A stretch of DNA of 64,000 nucleotides from Schistosoma mansoni (GCF_000237925.1 NC_031497.1:6746831-6810830), one strand, 5' to 3'; positions 23,201 to 34,698 are shown, counted from the first letter of the stretch. Notes: generated by a model not told the origin, from the letters alone. Program-made: numbers and translations.

Positions 23201-26200
23201 GGTAGACTGAAATAAGATTCGAGTAAAAACATAGTGTTTTAATATCAAAATAAACGGGCAGCTTTGAGCTCACACTTCATTGAATGCATCAAGATGGGGA
23301 AGAAATTATTAGTTTTGAAGCACATGCACGTAGGCTTATGAGGTATGATCAACTGACATATCGGTCACGTGGATTTGGCACCTGAGTCTCACTATCAGTT
23401 CAGTATCTCAAATAGAATTTATTTGAGTGAGCTTATCAACTTCACTATATGTGTATATGAGGACTTCAGAAGATGTATTAACCTAGGTCTCTGTTGTAAG
23501 GCCATTCTACGGCCTGCAGGCTCATTTATTTGGTAAAATCTCGGATTTATTCATAAAATGCAATGGTTTTGAAGAAAGAACTACTAATTACTGCCAAAAT
23601 GGTCCTTAAAACACTATCTGACTTAGTGGAAAAGATTTTTTGTAACATTTTAAAGACTTTTTCATATTTTACTCCCGTGTGTGGGTTAACTTAAATTGGG
23701 TTTTAACTGTTTGTTTCATTTATATCTAAAGCAGTTAAGCTTGGTTAAACTGCCATGGAGAAATAAAAAACAGACTACAAAAGACGACAAGTGACATGAT
23801 GATTGTTGTTACCTTCAATTTGTTACTACAATGTTGCTCAGTTATCGGCAGACTTTATAAATGATGCTGGGTTCCATTTTAGATAAAGTAGGAAAAATAT
23901 TACAGTAAATTCAAAGTAATTATTTTAGTGGCTCCTACAGGTTTTTCGTATCTAAAAAGACCGTCATAATCAATTCTCACTAGCTAGTGTTAACAACCAG
24001 AAATCCCTAATGAACATATATGATATACTAAAGAAATTCCCATGATTTAATAGGTCGTCATCCAGCTACCAATGTCCTCTAGGTTTTGTTATCATGATAA
24101 ATTTTCTACCTGAATGATTACAATTTTCATAATAATGATAAAGAATACCATTAAGATGGCTGGAGGCTTACATATGGTATAAAAGCTGTTAATGCAATGT
24201 GAATCCAGTCTTCATTCCAAAAGATTAGCGGAAGACAGCTACATGAATCATCAAAAAGCATAACTTCACACAGCTGAAGTACCGTTTGAACTGTTTCAAT
24301 CGACTGAATTGACTTGGATTTGCTAGTTAGACTCCCATTTTGTATTGTAAATTCCTCGTCTTCCTCACACTTTGGTTTTTTTTGAGACATTATCAAGGTT
24401 TTTGGGTGCTTTATTTCTGAAACAACTGCAAAGAATGTAAACTCTAAAGAGGAATCATATATTTTCCAGCCGAAGTGGTTTTGGTTGTTTGACAATCTTT
24501 TGGAGTAGATCGCCTGTATTATTTGATGTAGAGATCTGTGATAAGCCGCTGAGCACACTAACGATGACTTTTGTGGCAAGAGTCAATAGGTAAAAACGGT
24601 ATATGCGGTCTTAGCGTTCGATGAAACAAATTAATTCAAATGCAGTATAAAATTACATTCTGAAAAAATAGTGATGGTTGTGTATTGTTTGTTTCTTACT
24701 CTAAAAATGCAGCAATCATTGCACTGCTTGGAGATTATTAACTTATAGTTACCCTGGCTGATAATAGTCCAGTACTTCCTAAGAAATTTAGATGACAACA
24801 AAGGAGATCCTGTCAAGCCCATAGTGCATTTAATGATCAACTGAAGTTTTGACTATTATCTGTACCATGTTAGTTAGCTTACTGTATAAAATAAAAACCA
24901 TTAGTCAAACATTAAACCGATATGTTAGTCTAGATGATGAAAATTAGGATATGTTTGTGAGATGTGAAAATAATAGCTGAGGAGCAATATTAAACGGTGA
25001 CAGATGCTACTTAGTAAAATGAGATATTACGGTACATTAAATTCTGCCAACTCTAGTAAAGCAAAGCAATTCAAGGCTAAAAATTAGACACACACTTCGT
25101 CTACACCAAGCTCATTGCATGTACACCCTCTTTTAGTCAAATCAGTCGTCATACATTCAACATATTGTCTCCTTGCAAATATATTTCGTCTGTCATGGTT
25201 GATATCGATTTACTTCGTGACTACGGCCGNNNNNNNNNNNNNNNNNNNNNNNNNNNNNNNNNNNNNNNNNNNNNNNNNNNNNNNNNNNNNNNNNNNNNNN
25301 NNNNNNNNNNNNNNNNNNNNNNNNNNNNNNNNNNNNNNNNNNNNNNNNNNNNNNNNNNNNNNNNNNNNNNNNNNNNNNNNNNNNNNNNNNNNNNNNNNNN
25401 NNNNNNNNNNNNNNNNNNNNNNNNNNNNNTTTGCACGCCTTTCTCTGTTTTAACCTGCATATTGTTTGTCTAATAATCGCTACGCAATGTGATTCAACGC
25501 TGCATGTGGCCAAATAAGTGGGACATCAAGCTAATTGACTATAACATCTTAGTAGCAGACAGATGAACTAATCAACAGACCTCTCTACATTATTGTTTAG
25601 ACTACCAATTATATACAAGTAAAACAGCCTATGTACTTAGGTGGAGAGTCGTTAGGAGTTTTATATAGAAACTTTTTCGAACAAAATGAGTACAGATCAA
25701 AAGTGGAGGAGTTGACGGTTTCTACATATATTTTAAAGCCTGCAACAATATTGTACACTGCAACTAAAATGTATCTGTTAGACTCCTAACGATGTATGGT
25801 AATCGTGGTACTGGTTTGTACCCAACCTGAATTCAATAATTAGAGATCTATAATTACATCTAACAATTAGAGCTATTTTATACAGTTTAAGTTAAGTAGG
25901 CAATAAAGTAACAGGATATTTGAACCAGTGTTTGATAAGTCATAAAAATAAATACTTCAGTGGGCATCATCAAAAAATGTTGACTCACCAATAAACATAG
26001 TGAAAGCCACTTATGGTGTTAGATAGCGTAAACATCTCTCATAAGCCTTAATGTCTTTTGAATTTAAACTACAGAATTCAAATCAACTTTACTCTGTATG
26101 AGAATTTGTTTTGGACTCATCTACGTAGATTTGTATTCTCAAAAGCCCAGAAACTAGTAGTTACTTCATTTGGTTCCTAGAGGAGTTGAGGTTATAGAGT

Positions 26201-29200
26201 CTTATCAGAAAAAATTCTTTCAATTACATCAATGCTATAATATAAAGTTGTTTTCTACGTAACTATTTTATAAACACTCTGGCACAGAATTGGCTTGAGA
26301 GAGAACTTGGCTAGAAAATGTTGTATTTTAAAAATTTATCGTTTTAATGGAAATTCAGAACTTTATCTCTTATCACTACTAAAATAGAACCTTGATTTTT
26401 CATTTAGTGCGTCTACATGAACACTCACAAGATTACTGGTATTATTTTAACATGTTACTAACTTGTCATACACTCTCCACTCTTTTCAAAGCCACTTCTG
26501 AACCTGTTGATTTACCACAGAATTGTGGTAAAATGTTATGTTTTCGGTTTGTCAATAGTTAATACTGATAGATTTCCAAGGGATCATTAAATTCAATAGA
26601 GTAGAAGGTGGATGATAACGTCTGGAAACGATTGCATCATTTATTTTGGAAAATATTAGTTTGACAGCAATTTAAATGTATCATAAACAGTAATTATCTT
26701 CCCATTAAAAGTTTTAAAACGAAACATGATGGCGATATTCTTTTTTCAGATCTACAAAGTCCCCCTGACAAGTATTCACAATATATTAACTGTTCGAGAC
26801 CTTAAAGAAGGAAAAGGTAATAAACGCATAAATTTACACCATTAAAACTGTAATTATTTGTACTTAATAATCATTGAATATTGCTGATTCATTACTGCTA
26901 AATGTCGAACCTAAAGTTAGAACACAAAACGCTTTTACCAAGACATCTAACGTGGAAGTGTTTGTTTGATCCAAAATGTGTAAGTTTAAATGATAAGATT
27001 TATACTATGACTTCGTGAAATAGACAAAAAATTAAACTAAACTAGCTGAAAAGTACTGTGGAGAAACAGCTTTATAGTGGTTATTGTAAATGACCATTAA
27101 ATCTGACAAGCAGAAATATATGGAAGACCTAGCAACGACAACGAAAGAAGTTGCAAGAGAAAGAAATGTGAGACAACAATATGAAACAATGAACAAGTGG
27201 GTAGAACACTATGAGGAACTATTGAATAGGCCACGTCCGTTGAATCCACCGATATGGAAGCAGTACCTACAGACCCTTCTGTAGACATCACTTTACCAAC
27301 TATCCGAGAGATCAGGATGGTCATCAGACAAATGAAGAGCGGAAAGGCAGCCGACCCTGACAAAATACCAGCCGAAGCAACGAAGTCATACATAGAAGTA
27401 ACTGCACACATGCTTCACGTTCCATTTAGGAATATTTGGAACGAGGAGGAGCAAGTGACGACAGATTGGGGAAGAAATACCTCATCAAGATACCAAGGGA
27501 TGGAGATCTCGGTACATAAGGGAACCACAGAAACATCACACTACTATCTGTACCAGGAAACACTTTCAACAGAGTGTTGCTGAACCGAATGAAAAGTCCA
27601 GTAGACGATTAGCTTCGGGATCAACAGTATAGATTCCATAAGGACCGGTCGTGCACAGACTGAATCGCAACACTACGGATCATTGTTGAACAATCAGCTG
27701 AATGGAACTCATCACTATACATTAACTTCATTGACTATGAGAAAGCGTTTGATAGTGTGAATAGGAGACAGTATGGAGCCTTCTTCGATACTATTGAGTG
27801 AGTAGCCGAGAAAATCGCCAACATCATCCGGAATTCGCACGATGGACTACACTGCATGGAGGACAGCTGACAGGCTCATTCCGAGTAAGGACTGGCAACA
27901 GAGAAGTATGCTTACTCTCTACCTTTCTTTTTCTTCTGGTTGTCGGCCGGATTATGAAGACCTCCACATCTGGAGGTAAGCACGGAACACAGCGGATAGG
28001 TTGAATGAAACTAGACGACTCGGACTTCGCAGATGATATGGCTCTTCTATTCCACACACACCAAAAAATGCAGATGAAGACAGCCAGTGTAGCAACAGCC
28101 TCCGATTCAGCAGGCCTCAACATGCACAAGGGAAGATGAAAGATCCTCAAATACAACACGGAGAACACCAACCCAATTACATTCGATAGATAGGTTCTGG
28201 AAGAGGTGGAAACTTTCACGCACCTGGGAAGCGTCGCCGATAAACAAGGAGGATCAGATGCAGACGTAAAGGCAAGGATTGGCAATGCAAGGGAAGCATT
28301 TCTACAGTTGGAGAACATAGGGCACTCAAAACAACTGTCCACAAACATGAAAGTCGGAATCTTCAATACGAACGTCAAGACGGTTCTGTTGTACGGATCT
28401 GAAACATGGAGGACTACTACAGTCATCATCAAAAGTGTACAAGTATTAATAAACAGTCGTCTGAGCAAGACCTTCAATGTCCGTTGGTCAGAGACCATCA
28501 GCAACAACCTACTGTGGGCGAAAACAAGCCAGATTCCAGATGAAAAGGAAGTCAGGAAAAAACGGTGGAAGTGGATAGGACATACATTGAGGAAATCACC
28601 AAACTGCATCATGAGACAAGCGCTAATTTGGAGTCCTGAAGAAAAACGGAAGATAGGAAGACCAAAAACACAATGCATCGAGACTTGGAAGCAGACATGA
28701 AAAGGATGAATAGTAACTGTAAAGAACTGGAAAGGATTGCCCAGGACAGAGTTAGATAGAGAATGCTGGTGGGCGGCGTTTGCTTTACCACAAGGGGTTA
28801 CAGGCGTAAGTAAGTAAGGAGACATACACATTAATATGCAATATTGTCAGCGATATTGATGGATTTCAGCGCTAAATTATCATGAGTCTTTTTAGGCAAT
28901 GGTCTTTCACAGAAAAACAACAATCTAGTTGACATTCCCCAATAAATTCTCTTTCTATTCATACTGTCATTTTACTACTTAGTGTGGTAATTAAATAGAC
29001 GTCTATGCTATAACCAAACGTTTTCATGAGATCACTAACTCGAGTCCATTTTTTTAATTGTTTGGACAAACATCATTATAACAAATCTTCGGAGAAAATC
29101 CTAAGCTGGTTCTCTACGTTTTGATCCTGACCGAGTGTCATACCCTGTCCATGATATCGGGCGATAAAATAGGAAATTTGTAACAACCCTTTGTAACCAA

Positions 29201-32200
29201 AGAGACCAATTACGAGTTAAAATGCGTCATAGCTGTGTACCATCTTTTGTTCTACTAATTATTCCCTTAAGACTTGCAATCGTTGTTTATAAATCGGTTA
29301 ATTTTCGTCACAAAGCCAGTCAACCTCAATGAAGACCAACGTCTTCAATCGTTTCTGATGAGTCATAGGTAATTTTCTTATATCGTGAGCAATGTTTTTT
29401 GCAAAGATACTAAAACTTCCGTAAAATGACCTCTTGAGATTTCAATGAAGGGGATGACCAATTTATTGTTTAATGCAGACAATCATGGTACCACGGGAAC
29501 AGCACAGCTACGAGCACAAAGTAAGTATATATTTACTTGGCAAAAACATAAGGGATAAAAAGCGATTGAAGCCGCAAGATAGTGAAAGTTAGGGGTTTTA
29601 ATTATGTTTGTCCATTACTTGTGGTAAATGTTTTCTTTCCAAGACTATTAATTAGCTTCTTACTTTTAGAAAAGGAAGTTTAAATAAGTGGTTCAAAACT
29701 TGTAAAATAATTCTTACTATGTGTACAAACGAAACTGACATTTTTTATCCCAATAAGTAAATAACGGTTTTAAATTATTTTTTAGTTGTTGCTGGATATG
29801 CCTGTACATTCGCCTTGTTTACTAAAATCGATTTGGACTGTGAAAATTCACAATACCTGATAACACTGCAATGCTCTAATTGTCATGGTCGCTTAAGGTC
29901 ATGTGATCCGCCAGCAGATTACGATGTGACAGCACCAGGAAAAAAATTTGACCCAAGTATTAAACATATGTTTGCAATGTGCGCTACTCCAGGTTGTCCG
30001 ACAAGTGGACAAAGACTGTCTTGGTTTGATAAACAACACGTAAATGTGAGTATAATTTCTGTGATAATACTTAATTATTTACAATTGATGAATAGTTTTT
30101 TCGTTTTGTTGCTTTGTTGAATAAAAATTCTTTCAAATATGTAAGATAAACAAAAGAAATTATTTGGAACCCGAACAAAGCAAACCTAATGAATATTAAT
30201 GAAAGATCTTGTCTCAAAAATTATCACATATAGTTTAGTCGAGCTTACTACTTTAGCTTCAGCCATGAAAAACTAATAATTTCTTAACGTTTCACTTAAT
30301 TCTTAGCACTTTCTCATAGAAGTCTTAGACTCGACTCCATTGTAACTAAAAGTTTCAGGCAGCAGTTGTCTCTCACAAGAAAAATCGTACTCTGAGAAAT
30401 AAAGTAATACAGCTACCAATTTAATGGCTCTATTAAGACAATTATTTGGATATTGCTTCTTATTGTGTAGGCACTTAGAAAAAGTAATAAATAAAAGTTG
30501 TAAAGCGATTTTAGATTAGTAGAATACAGAACATTAAGAAAAGATCAAACAACGCAGAAAACTTTCTAAAAATCCGTTTTAAAATGTACGAATCAGATGA
30601 TGTGGTATAGACACAGTGACATTCTGTATCATTATTCATTATAAGTAATCCAAAGCAAGACACACTTCAAAGTGAATCATTAGGAAAAGTTGTATAGATA
30701 CATTATCAGTCAAGTCCGGAAGGATAAACAGTCTTCTTTGTACTAAACACCTAAAAATGATGTTTTATTAATGAGGCAGTTTGCGGAAAATTTATTCGCT
30801 TATTGATATTAAAGTTTGGCAAAGTAGTTAAAAGTTGATTACGATGAGTGAAAATCTGAAACTGAGAATAAAAGATGAAGTCTTTTTTTCTGCTCAACTG
30901 GATTCGGTGAACTATACAAAACATATCGACAGTATAAAAATAGGCAGGTTGTACGAAACATTTTAGATATTATTAAACTTTGTCGAAAAGCTAATCAAGT
31001 TATGTGTGTTCTTTTAACAAGTCTACAGAGCAGATTTATAACACAGAGAACTCTAATATTATCTAGACTAGAAGACTTGAAGTAATGATCGTCTGCTGAC
31101 ACAGTTGTCACAAACTTTAAAACTGTGTGATGGAATTTATCGTGATCAGTGTTTGAAGTACAAAAGTATGCCTTAATTAACTATACTTAAAACATAACAA
31201 TGAGAATTAAATGTCTCTCAAGAATACAAAGGAATATACTAACACGAAAATAAAAATCTGAAGGTTTTTTGTAAATTTTTCTACGTCATCCTACAGTCAA
31301 GTGTTATAGAATTCGATGATGAACTTGCTTGGTTAAAAACCCAATATAGCTAGCTCCATGTGAAACAGATAAAAACGAAAACCTGTATAAAAAGACAGGT
31401 TCAGTCAATATTTCTTCACTTAAGGCTCCAATCAAAAGAAAGATTCTATTATCAACAATCAATATAGGTTGTGAACTCAGATCTATTTTTTGCTTACTAC
31501 AAGGTTTACAAATACCAACTTTAAAATAGAGAGGACCTTTTCAAGCTCTTTGTCTAGAGTTTCTGAACTTCGTTACTTTGATTAACCATCCCATACTTTC
31601 CGTATAGATTTCATCTCATATAATGGTTTATAGACAATAGTTGTTAGGAGTTATGCCACATACGAATTTGTACAAATGAAGCATTTTTCCCTAATAAATC
31701 TTGAAACTTCTCTACAGATGGAATACGGTACCATTGTTCACCTATCCGATCATACAGGAACATATTCTAGATGTCTTTTAGCCAGTATTGCAATGGAAAA
31801 ACTTTTAGGATGCAACGTCGAAGAATTTCTACATTTACCAATGGAAAAACGAGTTCGTTTGAAGTGGAAGTTCTGTCTAAGAAGATTTAAGGTCTGTTTA
31901 CTACTTTTTTTATGTGTTACAATCTTCAGTTTCAAGTAGATGAATTACTTTAAAATATCTTATTATAAAGGATACTGTTTTGAATAATATACCATTTCTG
32001 ATCTGGTAAAGAAAGCCCAGTTTCAAGTTTTAATGGTTTTACTTAGTTAATCCATTAATGCACATTAATGTATTTATTTATTTACAGTATCACAAGACAC
32101 CAGTAATTCTTGAATACATTTTGAGTAAACATTTGATCCACTATAATTGCAGTGAATTTCTAACCAAACGCCTTCGACAATAAATTTATTACCATGAATT

Positions 32201-32857
32201 CTGAGTACAAATATCTGTTCTTACCTGATCAATGGTTTACAATAACTATAGACCTATTGATATATTTTTTCATTTATTAGAAAATGCAGTCCTGAAGAGA
32301 AAGCCATGTTTCATTACTATTCAATACCACATCAAATTATACACATCATATACATTGCTATTGCATAGATCATAGCTAATTCCTCTTGTGAGTAATCGTT
32401 ATAATACTTGAAATAAACCGTACGTTTTGACATTAAACGAAAACAATTTGGATGTGAAACAATATTTTCATAAGAACGGTCTGAACCCATTAACCTATTG
32501 ACTAGTTGTTCGAGTTTACAGTTTGTGAAATAATCCAGAGATTTATTCAAGTACCATAATGACTACACTAATGAGACAAACATTTTGTTCAAATTCTCTT
32601 TCCACAAAACCAGTATAATTTACGTTTTATTTATAGATTGACCAAATTAAATTTGTTTATTTGGTTAAATAATTAATAACAATTAAAAATGACAATAACT
32701 GAACCAATTTATGCTAAAACTTATTACTTTTATTCTTCAGGTTTATTTTTGGACTGAACAGATTAGTTATAATAATCCATCACCTTTAATCGTTATAATA
32801 GGCGTTGAAAAACCTAATGCTTTTGAAGTAATTCATTCATTGAAATTAAACAGATAA
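20020..32857 (+). CDS. MEIOB: MEIOB, meiosis-specific OB-fold ssDNA-binding protein (scrambled across three contigs)
   Basis: Eight exons encode a 549-residue protein if those on the mis-oriented middle contig (24172-24443 and 22949-23206, minus strand) are placed third and fourth. Splice phases 1,1,0,0,1,0,0 then agree throughout and the frame ends at TAA 32855-32857. MEIOB is an RPA1-like protein that, with SPATA22, coats single-stranded DNA during meiotic recombination. OB-fold 1 is roughly residues 25-165 (GDCVI and TPSNYHLLL match vertebrate MEIOB). OB-fold 2 is about 170-300 ([18 protein letters not shown]). OB-fold 3 has a zinc ribbon (C396, C399, C432, C437) and the motif [11 protein letters not shown]. 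Vertebrate MEIOB is about 440-470 aa; the excess is mostly a low-complexity stretch after OB-fold 2. The family call is firm, but a segment equivalent to SLGDIVANGHSLNGR was not found. Confidence 0.85.
20294..20328 (+). other. 35-bp intron in MEIOB
   Basis: GTTAGT...CGAAAG. Removing it turns the stop after FNIG into the conserved [11 protein letters not shown], matching vertebrate RVGDCVIIEN. Very short introns near the 5' end are typical of schistosome genes. Confidence 0.85.
20329..20556 (+). CDS. MEIOB: MEIOB exon 2
   Basis: Encodes the rest of OB-fold 1: [20 protein letters not shown], then [18 protein letters not shown]. It ends one base into a codon before GTTAGG. That base plus the first two of 24443 (minus strand) give a sense codon. 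A donor at 20499 (GTTAGT) is a possible alternative. Confidence 0.75.
20902..21156 (+). repeat. contig end duplicated in inverted form at 24975-25229
   Basis: All 255 bp before the gap equal the reverse complement of 24975-25229, the last 255 bp of the next contig. Such an end-to-end match is what two overlapping contigs show when one is placed backwards. Confidence 0.95.
21157..21356. other. assembly gap of 200 N
   Basis: Exactly 200 N between the MEIOB exon 1-2 contig and the mis-oriented contig. If that contig is turned round, the flanks overlap and this gap should vanish. Confidence 1.
21358..21924 (+). repeat. contig end duplicated in inverted form at 25689-26255
   Basis: 567 bp at the left end of the middle contig match 26255-25689 on the other strand, with one mismatch noticed near the edge. 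It is MEIOB intron sequence without ORFs. Confidence 0.95.
22949..23206 (-). CDS. MEIOB: MEIOB exon 4, on the minus strand
   Basis: Acceptor TTATTTCAG. It encodes [19 protein letters not shown], then [20 protein letters not shown], matching the end of OB-fold 2 in vertebrate MEIOB (VRINFDKFRN...SKTIITTNPDIPEA). The 3' border is uncertain: GAG then GTCCGG is the phase-0 choice that joins in frame to the exon at 26750, but GTCCGG is a weak donor. Confidence 0.75.
24172..24443 (-). CDS. MEIOB: MEIOB exon 3, on the minus strand
   Basis: Acceptor CCTCTTTAG, donor GTAAGC. It contains [14 protein letters not shown] and [20 protein letters not shown], the start and middle of OB-fold 2 (vertebrate VLAAVKSVGEPK and [21 protein letters not shown]). 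Entry phase matches exon 2 and exit phase 0 matches exon 4. An insert of about 35 residues rich in E, S and K separates the two conserved parts. Confidence 0.8.
24975..25229 (-). repeat. inverted copy of 20902-21156
   Basis: Right end of the middle contig, the perfect reverse complement of the left neighbour's end as far as I can read. Confidence 0.95.
25230..25429. other. assembly gap of 200 N
   Basis: Exactly 200 N. The 258 bp after it (25430-25687) have no match in the overlapping part of the middle contig, so the start of the right contig may be a haplotype variant or a chimeric end. Confidence 1.
25689..26255 (-). repeat. inverted copy of 21358-21924
   Basis: Reverse complement of the left end of the middle contig. 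Together with the 20902/24975 pair it fixes the proper orientation of that contig. Confidence 0.95.
26750..26816 (+). CDS. MEIOB: MEIOB exon 5
   Basis: A 67-nt exon with acceptor TCTTTTTTCAG and donor GTAATA. It encodes [20 protein letters not shown], matching the vertebrate linker before OB-fold 3 (ESINLSTIVDVYTVEQLKGK). It enters in phase 0 and leaves one base, completed by the first two of exon 6. Confidence 0.8.
27090..28822 (+). mobile_element. RTE-type LINE, right copy, 5'-truncated
   Basis: Plus strand: [47 protein letters not shown] (RT motif A), FADDMALL (motif C) and the C-terminal [13 protein letters not shown] block, ending in GTAAGTAAGTAAG. At least four frame breaks. Inserted in the same sense in the MEIOB intron between exons 5 and 6. 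Family: RTE clade, close to schistosome SR2-type elements. Confidence 0.9.
27380..29831 (+). repeat. right arm of the 2.45-kb inverted duplication
   Basis: Reverse complement of 16329-18780. Here the sequence is in its natural context: LINE, MEIOB intron and the start of exon 6, continuing into the full exon. This arm is therefore the original and the left arm the extra copy. Confidence 0.95.
29786..30045 (+). CDS. MEIOB: MEIOB exon 6, zinc ribbon of OB-fold 3
   Basis: Acceptor ATTTTTTAG, donor GTGAGT. It encodes residues 367-453: [17 protein letters not shown], then [10 protein letters not shown] and [13 protein letters not shown]. Cysteines 396, 399, 432 and 437 form a CX2C...CX4C zinc ribbon like that of RPA1 and vertebrate MEIOB. 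An inverted stub of the first 46 bp is present at 16329-16374. Confidence 0.85.
30046..31717 (+). other. MEIOB intron 6
   Basis: 1.67 kb of AT-rich sequence with donor GTGAGT and acceptor TCTCTACAG. I see no gene or recognisable repeat in it. Confidence 0.6.
31718..31891 (+). CDS. MEIOB: MEIOB exon 7
   Basis: 58 codons, phase 0 at both ends. It contains [20 protein letters not shown] and [15 protein letters not shown], matching vertebrate VLIDLTDHTGTLHSCSLTG and EETLGCTVHEFLAM, then [12 protein letters not shown] against ALKWQFLLERSK. Confidence 0.9.
32741..32857 (+). CDS. MEIOB: MEIOB exon 8 and stop
   Basis: Acceptor TATTCTTCAG. It encodes [20 protein letters not shown] ending in LKLNR and TAA. 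It corresponds to the last beta strands of OB-fold 3 and is shorter than the vertebrate tail. Confidence 0.8.
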   Translation, partial: VYFWTEQISYNNPSPLIVIIGVEKPNAFEVIHSLKLNR

Positions 32858-34090
32858 CATTATTTGTTAAATTGATTGATATATCAAAGATCTTAAACAT
32901 TTCGTTGAATAACCTTTTGCTACTAAATTTTTACAATCCTTACTCGTTGTTTCTGTGAAATTGTTTCCTAAAGAAGCATTGTTTACACTTTCCAATAATA
33001 AAATGAATAGTTGAAATGAATTTCTTTACTGCTTTGGTGTAAAATAAGTAAGAAAATAATTAATAGTAATTATAATGTGTACGTGGTACCTTTAACAGAC
33101 AAATTATTATTCAGAACTTAAATTGTTTAGTTCATGATCAAAATAATGTTGAGTGTGTTTCTAAACCAATAATCAAATTAAACAATCAGTGAGAATAGTG
33201 TTTTAACATGAATGATAAACCTGGGTATATGGTATACAATGAACTACCTAATATTCCTAGTGTACGTAACTAATTAAATAGATATACATTGATTCGTTTA
33301 TTCCGACTTTGCTAACCTTGTATGAAAATAAACTATTACAGGACAAAATATCAATACAAGCTATTCGGATATTTATAATTTGCGATGGCATTATTCCCTC
33401 AATAAGAATCCAGACAGTTAAACATTCTTCTTAAAATAATTCACGTACCAACGGTTATGAGTAAGTAATTTACAAAATCGGTCGTTTCATGGTAAACCGT
33501 GCTTTGAAAGGAAACAGACCATGTACCTTGATGACAAAAGAGCTTTGAAACTGAAGAATCAGATGCTAATTTAGTGTATACATGACGTTTAATTACAAAA
33601 ATTCCGTTATCTTATAATGGGCAGAATTGGTTATTAAACATTTAGTTCCACAAATGTATTTAGCTTACTGAAGAACTTTGTGAAGACTAGAAATCTATTC
33701 TATTTCTAACGTTTGTATGTTAGGCAGTCGAAATTGTCGCATGATCTCCAAAGGGACTTGTTTACAACGGAGTAATGTCTGCAGACTATTTAATGTGGAG
33801 ACTGAGGACTAATTTTACTCAGGACAAAGAAAAAATGCTTTATGAACACTATTGAGCAAAACACTACTAGGCTGATTTGGAGAACCATTAATAAGCGATT
33901 GCTACTAACCACTTGTGTGAATTATTTTCTGGTTTACTTAAATTTAATGACACTTTCATATAACAACCCAACCTTTCAATAAACAATATATTTTAAACAA
34001 TGAAGTACAGACAACAAAATTAAATGATACAATAAGATAATTTGTTAAAACATATCTATGAAACAGACTGATTAAAAGAAAAAACACATA
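32858..34090. other. intergenic between converging MEIOB and CCDC146 ends
   Basis: AT-rich, with no open frame supported by homology. It must hold the poly(A) regions of both genes if the arrangement is real. No repeat recognised. Confidence 0.4.
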
Positions 34091-34142
34091 TTAGGTATCA
34101 ACGGGTTTCAACTCTGGTTTTCGAAAATGACGCATATGTGAA
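34091..34142 (-). CDS. CCDC146: CCDC146 probable C-terminal exon
   Basis: A short minus-strand frame encodes SHMRHFRKPELKPVDT and a stop (34091-34093), closely resembling the remembered end of vertebrate CCDC146 (NMRHIRKPVIKPVEI). The only AG in front gives a phase that does not fit the exon at 34197-34335, and about 70 residues expected between the two are missing. The gene end may be rearranged, deleted or incompletely assembled. It converges on the MEIOB stop codon 1.2 kb away. Confidence 0.5.
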
Positions 34143-34196
34143 CTAGGATCGTCACCGGATAATATTTATTGAAAATTAACAGCATATTTATGTTAC

Positions 34197-34335
34197 CTTT
34201 ACTTGCTGTTCAAGGTCAAATGCTGTAGTCATTAACATGGTTAATTCAGCTGTTGTCGCTTTTAAAAGTTTTGTAGTTTGAACAGTAGTACCTTTCTGTT
34301 CATTCGTTTTAACAGCCAATGTTAGTGCTACATCT
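34197..34335 (-). CDS. CCDC146: CCDC146 probable exon K, on the opposite strand
   Basis: On the minus strand, acceptor TATTTTCAG leads into a 139-nt open segment (DVALTLAVKTNEQKG... TAELTMLMTTAFDLEQQVK) and donor GTAACA. The ATTRKMMALVAELS-like block that follows the leucine-rich region in CCDC146 relatives corresponds to TTKLLKATTAELTM here. Its first base completes the two-base codon left by the exon ending at 15888, so the two are in phase although on opposite strands. See findings. Confidence 0.6.
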
Positions 34336-34640
34336 CTGAAAATAAATAAATTTCACCCTAAATAGTTTACCATCAATAAATATATGACTGTCAAATAAAT
34401 AGCATGGTCTAAAATTGTTTGATTTTTCCGTTTCACAAAAAGATAGATATTAACAATCATTTACAAGATTGTCAAATACATAATTGAATGAGGGACCAAC
34501 TTATTGACCAAAAAATTTAAACAGTCATTCCGGCGACGACGTTGAGTAGCTGAGACTAAGTGACATAGGCCTACCTCACGGAATGAAGGCTTACTGGTAT
34601 TATAAGGTCAGGATAGCTCGTAACATTAACACCACTGGTA

Positions 34641-34698
34641 TTACTTTACTTACTTACTTACGCCTGTTACTCCCAATGGAGCATAGGCCGCCGACCAG
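34641..34698 (-). mobile_element. RTE LINE 3' terminal scrap
   Basis: ACTTACTTACTTACGCCTGT, then TACTCCCAATGGAGCATAGG and CCGCCGACCAG: the last 55 bp of the same LINE family as 14972-15440, inserted antisense. Confidence 0.85.

Noticed and set aside
24631-24840. Possible additional MEIOB exon on the minus strand
   Set aside because: No convincing match to the missing SLGDIVANGHSLNGR segment and no fitting splice borders.
32332-32550. 72-codon minus-strand frame near the MEIOB end
   Set aside because: No recognisable domain and no splice context linking it to CCDC146.
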